Positions 23,441 through 29,953 of a stretch of 29,953 bases of DNA are shown here, piece after piece. The notes under the pieces were generated by a model that saw only the letters and a list, made by a program, of their open reading frames with translations, made no database searches and was not told where the DNA came from. The stretch is taken from positions 1 to 29,953 of the forward strand of contig CAZSOU010000025.1 in the NCBI GenBank assembly GCA_964608595.1, read 5' to 3'. Every line of letters begins with the position of its first letter. Position 1 is the first letter of the stretch. The DNA is from Oleiagrimonas sp964608595. Its GTDB lineage: Bacteria; Pseudomonadota; Gammaproteobacteria; Xanthomonadales; Rhodanobacteraceae. The translations under genes were made by a program, and so were the position numbers.

Positions 23441-24394
23441 TCAGTCGGCAACTCCCTGAGGCGATGGTATCTGCGCATCCAGCATCATGGTGGCCCATGA
23501 CAGGCCGACACCGAAGCCACTCATGAGAATGCGGCGCGGCGGGTTGTCGAGCCGTGGCTGCAGCAGCAGCGGCAAGGATGAAGATACCGTGTTGCCGGTA
23601 TGGGCCGCTTCAAACGGGACCTTGTCCGCAGGCAAGTGCAGCTTCCGCGCCAGGTTCTCGACGATGAAGCGGCTCCCCTGATGAAACAGGAAAAGGTCGA
23701 TGTCGTCCGCATCCAGGGACTCGCGTTCGAGATAACGGCGGATCTGGTCCGGTACGACGGTCATGCTGAACTTGAACACGTTGTTGCCGCGCATGGACAG
23801 TTTGCCGCCGGCTTCTTTCACCTGGATGGAGTGGCCCAGCGAACCGTTGGAGCCGAACAGCGCCGGGCGGCAGGTGTAAACGGGATCGTCGCCCAGCCAG
23901 GTACAGGTGGCCGCATCGCCGAACAACAGTTCGGTGGCCCAGTCTTCGGGGTCGAGGATGCGCGAGTACGGATCGGCCGTAAACAACAAGCCGTTGTCGA
24001 AACCGTGGGCTTGCATGAACGACTGGATCACCGACAGGCCGTAGACGTAGCCCGAACAGCCCAGCGAGATGTCGAAGCAGGCCACCTCGTGTTTCAGGCC
24101 GAGTTTGGCGTGTACCACGGCGGACGTGTGAGGCAAACCGTGTGCATCCGGATTTTGCGTGCACACGATAACGCAATCGATTTTGTCGGTGTCGAGCGCG
24201 ATTTGCTGACGCAGATCCTCGAATGCGGCGACACACATGTCCGAGGTCGTGATGCCTTCAGGCAGACGCGCAAGCGATTCGAAGCCGATCTTGTCGCGGA
24301 TGAAACTTTCGTCCTTGCCGGCGCGTTCGGCACGTTCGAGGTTGGATACGGTATCCGGCGCAACATGGCGCCCAATGGCTTTGATGCCGGTCAT
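23441..24394 (-). CDS. 3-oxoacyl-ACP synthase III family protein (KASIII/FabH-like)
   Basis: A 317-residue condensing enzyme with an intact catalytic triad: Cys113 in LGCSGYVYGL, His238 in FHQGS and Asn268 in HTGNTVSSSLP. KASIII enzymes join an acyl-CoA to malonyl-ACP to give a 3-oxoacyl-ACP. GGAG is spaced 7 bases from the ATG at 24394, and that ATG overlaps the upstream stop as ATGA; the ATG at 24400 would sit only 1-2 bases from GGAG, so 24394 is chosen. The context (ACP next, LpxD-like acyltransferase two genes upstream, aminosugar gene downstream) says it makes a short acyl chain for sugar modification, not fatty acids. The exact primer and product cannot be read from the sequence. Confidence 0.9.
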   Translation of the reverse strand: MTGIKAIGRHVAPDTVSNLERAERAGKDESFIRDKIGFESLARLPEGITTSDMCVAAFEDLRQQIALDTDKIDCVIVCTQNPDAHGLPHTSAVVHAKLGLKHEVACFDISLGCSGYVYGLSVIQSFMQAHGFDNGLLFTADPYSRILDPEDWATELLFGDAATCTWLGDDPVYTCRPALFGSNGSLGHSIQVKEAGGKLSMRGNNVFKFSMTVVPDQIRRYLERESLDADDIDLFLFHQGSRFIVENLARKLHLPADKVPFEAAHTGNTVSSSLPLLLQPRLDNPPRRILMSGFGVGLSWATMMLDAQIPSPQGVAD

Positions 24395-24948
24395 TGCCAT
24401 ACTCCAAAGAATATCTGGCCAATGCGGGTCCCCTGTTCACTGATGTCGCCCTGGCAGAATTCGCCGATGTCGCGGACATAGCGAATGCGCACGGCATGTT
24501 GCGGGCAATGCTGCAGGCGCACACGCACGAATGCGTAACGTGCGCCGGGTGGAATTTCCCGGCACTCCTGCAGCAAACGCTTGAAACCGGCGATGAGGGC
24601 TTCGATCCGCGTAAAGGGTTCGATTCGTGCGGGAATGTCCACGTGTCGATCAGCCGTATCGAGTCTGTCGGCCAGCGCCGCCTCGTCGTAGGGCTCATGC
24701 TCGCGGATGCGGTCGTCACGCTCGATGACGTACAGCTTGCCGGCGTCGTCGCTCCATTCGGCCACCACGGTGTCATCGGCCGATGGTGGCGTATCCGTGT
24801 AGCTCACCTGGTGAGCTGTCCGCCGGTGGAATCGCATGTCGATGTTTTGCGCATCGGTGCCGCGTAGTTCTCGGATGTCGTCGAAAAGCGACGTGCTGTG
24901 CAGATAATCGCGTCGGCCGCGAAATCGGAATGTGCGCTCGAGTGTCAT
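24391..24948 (-). CDS. Unknown protein of the acyl-aminosugar operon
   Basis: A 185-residue protein that I do not recognise. It has no signal peptide or membrane helix and is rich in charged residues. A notable C-terminal stretch reads GEFCQGDISEQGTRIGQIF, and an earlier one GARYAFVRVRLQHC, suggesting a compact alpha/beta fold. It overlaps both neighbours by 4 bases (LpxD-like upstream, KASIII downstream), so it is tightly co-translated with them. The simplest inference is a step between KASIII and the acyltransferase, such as reducing, dehydrating or releasing the 3-oxoacyl group, or an accessory of one of them. No standard reductase or dehydratase motif is visible. Confidence 0.8.
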   Translation of the reverse strand: MTLERTFRFRGRRDYLHSTSLFDDIRELRGTDAQNIDMRFHRRTAHQVSYTDTPPSADDTVVAEWSDDAGKLYVIERDDRIREHEPYDEAALADRLDTADRHVDIPARIEPFTRIEALIAGFKRLLQECREIPPGARYAFVRVRLQHCPQHAVRIRYVRDIGEFCQGDISEQGTRIGQIFFGVWQ

Positions 24949-25877
24949 GAGCGGGTGCCTTTCAGATATTTGCGCAAGGTGCGGCTGTGGTCGTCGGCGA
25001 AGTTGCCGGACACGTCACCGCCGGCCGGCACGTCGCGGATGACCACCGCGCCCAGGCGCACGCGCGCGTCTTCACCGATGTTCAGCGCATTGGATATCGT
25101 GGCCGACGCGCCGATCCAGACGCGGGCGCCGATGCGTGCGCGACCGGCGATGACGCAATGACTGGACAGTGTGGCACTTTCGCCGATCACGACGTCGTGT
25201 CCGACGTTGGCCATGACGCCAATGTGGGCGGCGTCGCCGATGCGGGTGGTTTCGCCGCGAATCGCCGAACGCACAATGACGGCTCCGGCATGGATGAATG
25301 CGGACTCGCCGATGTCGACGCCACCAAAATGCGGAACATGTTGACGGCGACCAAGGATGCTCTTTGCGTACAGCCCGTCGCAACCGATGATGGCGCCGCT
25401 TTCGATACAGGTATCGCGGCCGATCACGACCGGCCCTTCGACGGTTGCATTCGGGCCGATACGTACTCCGGGGCCGATGCGCACGTCGCCGCGCAGCACG
25501 GCGGATTTGTCGACCACGGCTGATGCGTCGACTTGTGGAACGATATTGGCGTCAGCTCGTGTTTGTGCCGTGTGCAGGTACAAATACAGTTCTTCGGCTT
25601 GCCGGCAGATCACGAGGCATTTGTCGGAGACATCGACGTTTCCGGCCGCATCCGGTGGCGCGATGATCGCGCAAACGCGGGCATTGTCGCGTGCCAGTTC
25701 CAGGTAATGGCGAGTGGCAGCCAGACACAGCAGGCCTTCCTGCCGAGTCCAGACGAACCCGGTTTGGCGTGCGTTCGCCAACGCCTGCGGGTGACGGATC
25801 TCGATGACACCGAAGTCGTCACCGACTTCGCGCAAAGTGGTCTCGAGATCGGTGTGCCAGGCGGACGTGCCGTTCAT
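24945..25877 (-). CDS. LpxD-like hexapeptide-repeat N-acyltransferase
   Basis: A 310-residue protein. Residues 30-108 resemble the N-terminal domain of LpxD; residues about 113-285 are a long left-handed beta-helix of hexapeptide repeats (VRIGPGVRIGPNATVEGPVV and onward), with the conserved histidine His227 in NVGHDVVIG. LpxD uses acyl-ACP to N-acylate an amino sugar nucleotide. Here the likely acceptor is the 4-amino sugar made by WecE and the donor is the operon's own acyl-ACP. It is distinct from lipid A LpxD in setting: no lpxA, lpxB or fabZ is near. It overlaps the genes on both sides by 4 bases. A PglD/NeuD-like acetyl-CoA enzyme is a less likely alternative. Confidence 0.87.
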   Translation of the reverse strand: MNGTSAWHTDLETTLREVGDDFGVIEIRHPQALANARQTGFVWTRQEGLLCLAATRHYLELARDNARVCAIIAPPDAAGNVDVSDKCLVICRQAEELYLYLHTAQTRADANIVPQVDASAVVDKSAVLRGDVRIGPGVRIGPNATVEGPVVIGRDTCIESGAIIGCDGLYAKSILGRRQHVPHFGGVDIGESAFIHAGAVIVRSAIRGETTRIGDAAHIGVMANVGHDVVIGESATLSSHCVIAGRARIGARVWIGASATISNALNIGEDARVRLGAVVIRDVPAGGDVSGNFADDHSRTLRKYLKGTRS

Positions 25878-26875
25878 TCGTCGTCCGCTCCATCGATTTC
25901 GCGCCGCACGACATACAGCGGCTGGCCCCGGCTTTCGCCGAGGATGCGCAGCAGATATTCACCGGCCACGCCGACCGACAAGAGACCCAGGCCGGCATAG
26001 AAATTGATGGCCAGAAACAGGCTGGTCCAGCCGGGTACGCCGCTGCCGCCGATCAAGTGAATCAGAAGATAGACGCCGCCCAATACAAAACTCAGCAATG
26101 CAACGCAGACGCCGAGAAGGGAGATGGCCTGCAGCGGCAGCGAACTGAAGCTGAGGATGTTGTCCAACGTGGCGCGTATCAGCTTCAGCAGGCTGTAGTT
26201 GGAGCGACCGTATTTGCGTGCATCATGGCGCACCGTGACGTTTTCGATACGACGGGTGCTACTGAGAATCAGCGCCCCGATCACTGGATAACGCGTGTGG
26301 TTGGCGAGCAGGGTATCGACCAGCGGACGGCGCAGACAACGAAACGACGACATGACCAGTTGCGGCGGTTTGTGGAAGATCCAGGTGTTGACGGTGCGTA
26401 AAAACACACTACCCAGGTTGCGGCCCGTCGAGTGCTGTTTTTGTTCGTAGGCACCGAACACCGCGTCCAGATGCGGTGCGTCGCGCAGATGCCTGTACAG
26501 CTTGCCGATCTCTTCCGGTGGATGTTGCAGGTCATCGTCCATGGTGACGACGTATTGGCCGCGAGCGTGCGCCAGCCCGCACATCAGTGCGCGGAATTGC
26601 CCGGCATTGAACATCAGTTCGATATAACGCACATGCGGATGGCGAGGGAGCTCCCGTTCCACGACAGCATCGAGGCTGTCCCCCGCGCAGTCGTCGACCA
26701 GAACGATTTCGTATGATGCATCCAGTTGTTCCAGCGCGCCATGCAACCGATCCAGCAGCTCGGGCAGCACCCTGGCTGCTCCGTAGCAAGGAATGACAAC
26801 GGAAACATCCAGCCGGCCATCGGGGTGACGGGCAGAAGTCTGCCTGCGGGTGCTTTCAGTGGGTAGGTCAGTCAT
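25874..26875 (-). CDS. Family 2 glycosyltransferase, ArnC/GtrB-like undecaprenyl-phosphate sugar transferase
   Basis: A 333-residue protein with a GT-A domain (SVVIPCYGAARVLPELLDRL at 25-44, metal/substrate motif TMDDDLQHPPEE from 111) and two C-terminal membrane helices (about 238-310). This layout matches ArnC, GtrB and DPM1-like enzymes, which move a nucleotide-bound sugar to undecaprenyl or dolichyl phosphate on the cytoplasmic face. ArnC itself loads 4-deoxy-4-formamido-arabinose, another 4-aminosugar derivative, which fits the WecE product here. It would feed the SMR-like pair and the YfhO-like protein encoded downstream. It overlaps the methyltransferase gene by 8 bases and the LpxD-like gene by 4. 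Confidence 0.9.
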   Translation of the reverse strand: MTDLPTESTRRQTSARHPDGRLDVSVVIPCYGAARVLPELLDRLHGALEQLDASYEIVLVDDCAGDSLDAVVERELPRHPHVRYIELMFNAGQFRALMCGLAHARGQYVVTMDDDLQHPPEEIGKLYRHLRDAPHLDAVFGAYEQKQHSTGRNLGSVFLRTVNTWIFHKPPQLVMSSFRCLRRPLVDTLLANHTRYPVIGALILSSTRRIENVTVRHDARKYGRSNYSLLKLIRATLDNILSFSSLPLQAISLLGVCVALLSFVLGGVYLLIHLIGGSGVPGWTSLFLAINFYAGLGLLSVGVAGEYLLRILGESRGQPLYVVRREIDGADDE

Positions 26876-27773
26876 GTCTGCGTTGCTGCGCTTGATCCGT
26901 CTTTACTGCTGCCACCAGGCGCGTCCCACCGACGGGGAAGCGCAGGCCGCTGCGTATCAGTATGTTTTCAAAGTGCAGTATGGCGTACAGGGCGCTGTTG
27001 ACGGGAGAGGAAAGCATGAGTTCTTCGTTGGTCTGCGTCGCCTTTTCCGGATTGCGTTTGCGCAAGCGTGATGCGGCGAGCATGGGCAACAGCAGGCTCA
27101 CGAAGGAGCTTGAAAACACGATCCTGAACCCTGCCGACTTCAGTTTGTTGGCCAATTCATGGCGTCGATAACGGCGCACGTGGCAAGCTCTGTCGTCTTG
27201 TGCGCTCCAGAGGGTCGGATGCTGGGGCACGGTGAAAACAGCGCCGCCTCCGGGCTTGAGAGCTTGCCAGATCTGACGCAGCACTTGTTCGTCTTCCTTG
27301 ATGTGTTCGATGACGTCGAAAGCGCCAATCAGGTCGAATTCGTGCTCGAAGGGAATGTGCCGGGCATCCATTTGAAACAGGTCCGCGTCCGGCAGGCGCC
27401 GGGCGGCAAACGAGAGACCTGCCATGAAAATTTCGCTGCCGCTGACCGCGAGTTCCGGAAACGCCCGGGTAACACCACGCAGCACGTAGCCGGTGCCGCA
27501 GCCGATTTCGAGCATGGAGCGCGCATGCGGGAAATACGTGCGTATGGCGTGGATGATCAGCTCGTTGCGGGCGCGAAACCAGAAGTTGCCTTCTTCCAGC
27601 TCAGCCAAACGCGCAAAGTGCTCGGGCCGAAAACCCGACGACTCGTAGGCCAGTTCAGTTGCGTAGCAGGGTACACCTTCCACCGAGGTTGCGAGATCGG
27701 TTCGGCAGGAAGGGCATGGTGTCGCATGCGATTCGGCACTGAAAACATGGTGGCAATGCAGACAGCGATACAT
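26868..27773 (-). CDS. Class I SAM-dependent methyltransferase with N-terminal zinc ribbon
   Basis: A 301-residue protein. Cysteines 4, 7, 20 and 23 (CLHC...CPSC) form a probable zinc ribbon at the extreme N-terminus. A Rossmann methyltransferase domain follows, with the SAM motif MLEIGCGTGYV (87-97), the acidic GAFDVIEHIKEDEQVL segment and LKPGGGAVFTVPQHPTLWS. It probably methylates a sugar or a lipid-linked intermediate; the acceptor cannot be told. A hydrophobic patch near FVSLLLPMLAAS could allow membrane contact. It is 20 bases after the acetoacetyl-CoA synthetase gene and overlaps the ArnC-like gene by 8, so it belongs to the same operon. Confidence 0.85.
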   Translation of the reverse strand: MYRCLHCHHVFSAESHATPCPSCRTDLATSVEGVPCYATELAYESSGFRPEHFARLAELEEGNFWFRARNELIIHAIRTYFPHARSMLEIGCGTGYVLRGVTRAFPELAVSGSEIFMAGLSFAARRLPDADLFQMDARHIPFEHEFDLIGAFDVIEHIKEDEQVLRQIWQALKPGGGAVFTVPQHPTLWSAQDDRACHVRRYRRHELANKLKSAGFRIVFSSSFVSLLLPMLAASRLRKRNPEKATQTNEELMLSSPVNSALYAILHFENILIRSGLRFPVGGTRLVAAVKTDQAQQRRHD

Positions 27774-27793
27774 CCTGCAGGCTCCGGTCGGGC

Positions 27794-29749
27794 TTACGCA
27801 AGTGACTTGAACTGGTCATGGTATTGCCCCAGCGATTCCGGATTGGCCAACGCATCGGTGTTTTTCACTTCCTTGCCGTGAATCACCTTGCGCACGGCAA
27901 TCTCGCTGATCTTGCCGGAAATGGTGCGGGGGATGTCGCTGACCTGTTCGATGACGGCCGGCACGTGGCGCGGGGTGGTGTTGGCGCGGATCTGTTTCTT
28001 GATGCGGTCGCGCAGGGTATCGTCCAGGGTGACGCCGTCGCGCAGATGCACGAACAGCACCACGCGTTCGTCGTCGCCCTGTTTCTGGCCGACGGCGACC
28101 GATTCGAGCACCTCGGGGACTTTTTCGACCTGGCGGTAGATCTCGGCGGTGCCGATGCGCACGCCGCCGGGGTTCAAGGTGGCGTCGGAGCGGCCATAGA
28201 TGATGACGCCGTCGTGCTTGGTGATTTCGATGAAATCGCCGTGGCTCCAGATGCCGGGTTGCTTGGCGAAATACGCGTTCCTGTACCGTTCGCCGTCGGT
28301 GTCGTTCCAGAAGTGGATGGGCATGGACGGGAACGGTTTCAGGCAGGACAGTTCGCCCGGCTCGCCGCGCACCGGCTTGCCGTCGTCATCCAGTGCTTCC
28401 ACCGCCATGCCCAGGCCGCGGCATTGCAATTCGCCGCGATACACCGGCAGGATCGGGTTGCCGAGCGCGAAGCACGACACGATGTCGGTGCCGCCGGAAA
28501 TGGAGGCCAGCAGCACGCGCTCCTTGACGTCGCGATACACGTAGTCGAACGATTCGGGCTTGAGCGGCGAACCGGTCGACAGAATGGTCTTGAGTTTGTC
28601 CAGTTTGTGCGTCTGGCGCGGCTTGACGCCGGCTTTTTCGATGGCGGAAATCCACTTGGCGCTGGTGCCGAAAATGCTGATGCCGACCTCGTCGGCCATG
28701 TCCCACATCGAGTGCGCCTCGGGGTAGCCGGGCGAGCCGTCGTAAAGTACCAGCGTGGCGCCGACGGCGAGGCTGGACACCAGCCAGTTCCACATCATCC
28801 AGCCACAGGTGGTGTAGTAGAAAATGCGGTCTTCGCGCTTGAGGTCGGTGTGCAGCACCAGTTCCTTGAGGTGTTGCAGAAGGGTGCCGCCGACGCCGTG
28901 CACGATGCACTTGGGGACGCCGGTGGTGCCCGAGGAATACATGATGTAGAGCGGGTGGTTGAAGTCGGTGGGCTCGAACTCGAGCGCGTGTTCGCCGGTG
29001 CCGGCGAAATCCGGCCAGGTGACGGCGTCGCGCAGGCCGTCGAGCGCCGGCGCGTCGCTGGCATAGGGCACGACCACCAGCTTCTCGATGGACGGGATCT
29101 TGTCGAGCACGCCGCGGATCTTGTCCAGGCAGTCGAAGGTCTTGCCGTTGTAGGCGTAGGCGTCGGCGGTGATCAGCACCTTCGGCTCGATCTGGCCGAA
29201 GCGGTCGACCACGCCGTGGATGCCGAAATCGGGCGAGCACGAGGACCACACGGCGCCCAGCGAGGTGGCGGCCAGCATGGCGATGACGGTTTCCGGCAGG
29301 TTCGGCATGAAACCGGCCACGCGGTCGCCCTTGGCGATGCCCGCGCCCTTGAGCGCGTGCGCGAAACGGCCGACTTCGGCGGCCAGTTCGGCGTAGGTGT
29401 ACTCGCGCTGGTGGCCCCATTCGTTGCGGAACACGATGGCCGGCTTGTCGTCGCGATGACGCAGCAGGTTCTGCGCGAAATTGAGCTTGACGCCGGGGTA
29501 GAAGCGGGCGCCGGGCATGGCTTCGGGGTTTTCCAGCACCGGCTCGAAGTCGCCGGAAGCGCGGATGCCGCAGAAGTCCCACACCAGCGGCCAGAACTTT
29601 TCCGGGCGGCGGATGGAAAAGTCGTACAGGGCATCGTGGCTGTCGATGTCCGTATTGCCGGTCTGCTCACGCGCAAAGCGGATGAAGCGGCTCATGTTGG
29701 CGTGTTCGGCCCGCTCGGGGCTGGGTTTCCAGATCGGCTCGTTGCTCAT
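27794..29749 (-). CDS. aacS: Acetoacetyl-CoA synthetase (acetoacetate-CoA ligase)
   Basis: A 651-residue ANL-superfamily ligase that activates acetoacetate to acetoacetyl-CoA with ATP. The length is exactly typical for AacS, and the N-terminal ACS-type extension with ALYDFSIRRPEKFWPLVWDF identifies this branch rather than acetyl-CoA synthetase. The AMP-binding loop YIMYSSGTTGVPK spans 268-280, and GRSDATLNPGGVRIGTAEIY is the C-terminal hinge region. AGGAAG about 10 bases before the ATG is the ribosome site. GC-rich and core-like in composition. It lies between etfA and the sugar operon, 20 bases before the methyltransferase gene. It may be a flanking metabolic gene, or it might supply acetoacetyl units for the acyl chain; the second idea is inference. 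Confidence 0.94.
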   Translation of the reverse strand: MSNEPIWKPSPERAEHANMSRFIRFAREQTGNTDIDSHDALYDFSIRRPEKFWPLVWDFCGIRASGDFEPVLENPEAMPGARFYPGVKLNFAQNLLRHRDDKPAIVFRNEWGHQREYTYAELAAEVGRFAHALKGAGIAKGDRVAGFMPNLPETVIAMLAATSLGAVWSSCSPDFGIHGVVDRFGQIEPKVLITADAYAYNGKTFDCLDKIRGVLDKIPSIEKLVVVPYASDAPALDGLRDAVTWPDFAGTGEHALEFEPTDFNHPLYIMYSSGTTGVPKCIVHGVGGTLLQHLKELVLHTDLKREDRIFYYTTCGWMMWNWLVSSLAVGATLVLYDGSPGYPEAHSMWDMADEVGISIFGTSAKWISAIEKAGVKPRQTHKLDKLKTILSTGSPLKPESFDYVYRDVKERVLLASISGGTDIVSCFALGNPILPVYRGELQCRGLGMAVEALDDDGKPVRGEPGELSCLKPFPSMPIHFWNDTDGERYRNAYFAKQPGIWSHGDFIEITKHDGVIIYGRSDATLNPGGVRIGTAEIYRQVEKVPEVLESVAVGQKQGDDERVVLFVHLRDGVTLDDTLRDRIKKQIRANTTPRHVPAVIEQVSDIPRTISGKISEIAVRKVIHGKEVKNTDALANPESLGQYHDQFKSLA

Positions 29750-29808
29750 GGGTGGTGCTTCCTTCCACGCGGGATGTTGCTTGTGCGGTATGGCTTGCCT
29801 CGCGTCCT

Positions 29809-29886
29809 TTGCAGGAGCCTGCCCTGCAGGCGATTGCCGGGTCTTGCGCGATCCCCTGCAATCGCCTGCAGGGCAGGCTCCTGCAA
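29809..29886. repeat. REP-like perfect palindrome between etfA and aacS
   Basis: Arms 29809-29837 and 29858-29886 are perfect 29-base inverted repeats beginning TTGCAGGAGCCTGCCCTGCA, with a 20-base centre. The inner sequence can also pair partly (GGGTC with GATCCC). The composition (a GGAG head followed by a GC-rich stem) is like the REP/BIME elements spread by RAYT transposases in Xanthomonadales and pseudomonads. In RNA it would fold into a very stable hairpin at the etfA 3' end and could act as a transcript end or stability element. Confidence 0.85.
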
Positions 29887-29900
29887 CAACAGCGTCGAGG

Positions 29901-29953
29901 TCAGCCCAGGGCGGCTTCCAGCTCCGGGATGATCTTGAACAGGTCGCCGACCA
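29901..29953 (-). CDS. etfA: Electron transfer flavoprotein alpha subunit (EtfA), C-terminal fragment
   Basis: Only the last 16 codons and stop are in the window: VGDLFKIIPELEAALG. This strongly resembles the EtfA C-terminus, and the position opposite metB across a polysaccharide locus fits the known metB-etfA arrangement of Xanthomonas. EtfA carries FAD and passes electrons from acyl-CoA dehydrogenases to the quinone pool. The short fragment limits certainty. Confidence 0.7.
   Translation of the reverse strand, partial: VGDLFKIIPELEAALG

Noticed and set aside
23441..24394. KASIII gene read as the housekeeping fabH
   Set aside because: No fab or plsX genes are near; it is overlapped with sugar-modification genes, so a dedicated role is more likely.
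27818..29932. Long open frame (704 codons) on the plus strand opposite the acetoacetyl-CoA synthetase gene
   Set aside because: It is a mirror of a clearly coding, GC-rich gene; the translation has no family features and low-complexity Gly/Ala/His/Arg runs.

Overview
The window reads as a high-GC gammaproteobacterial chromosome segment, most likely order Xanthomonadales (Xanthomonadaceae or Rhodanobacteraceae). Three things point there. A metB-type gene (1129-2298) sits on one side and the end of an etfA-like gene (29901-29953) on the other; these are the housekeeping genes known to flank the variable lipopolysaccharide (O-antigen) locus of Xanthomonas. An O-antigen-type ABC exporter starts directly after metB. 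A long perfect palindrome next to etfA resembles the REP elements common in this order. The genus cannot be fixed from sequence alone.

Layout. 1-1081: end of a cytochrome bo3 oxidase operon (cyoD, partial, then a SURF1 assembly factor). 1129-2298: metB. 2357-12484, plus strand: polymer synthesis and export, comprising an ABC permease, an ATPase with a C-terminal beta-rich domain, a very large RgpF + TagF-like protein, glycerol-3-phosphate cytidylyltransferase (TagD), a TagF-like protein fused to a glycerophosphodiesterase domain, and a Bcs1-like CDP-ribitol synthase. 13057-13902: CatB-like acetyltransferase. 14026-18639: two tandem exported paralogues, one a metzincin-type metalloprotease and the second a copy that has lost its zinc site; a good sigma70-like promoter precedes the pair. 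18826-29749, minus strand: a tightly overlapping operon reading acetoacetyl-CoA synthetase, methyltransferase, ArnC/GtrB-like transferase, LpxD-like acyltransferase, unknown protein, KASIII, acyl carrier protein, two small SMR-like membrane proteins, WecE, YfhO-like membrane protein. 29809-29886: REP-like palindrome.

How it may work (inference). The plus-strand half should make CDP-glycerol and CDP-ribitol, polymerise polyol-phosphate units in the cytoplasm with the two TagF-like proteins, and export the product through the ABC transporter. That would be a teichoic-acid-like surface polymer in a Gram-negative cell. The minus-strand half looks like a periplasmic decoration system: WecE makes dTDP-Fuc4N, KASIII + ACP + the LpxD-like enzyme would N-acylate it, the ArnC-like enzyme would load it on undecaprenyl phosphate, the SMR pair would flip it, and the YfhO-like protein would transfer it to a surface glycan.

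The strongest novelty candidates are the polymerase-phosphodiesterase fusion at 8181-10757 and the whole polyol-phosphate locus; the protease/pseudoprotease pair and the acyl-aminosugar operon come next. No tRNA, rRNA or CRISPR array was seen.
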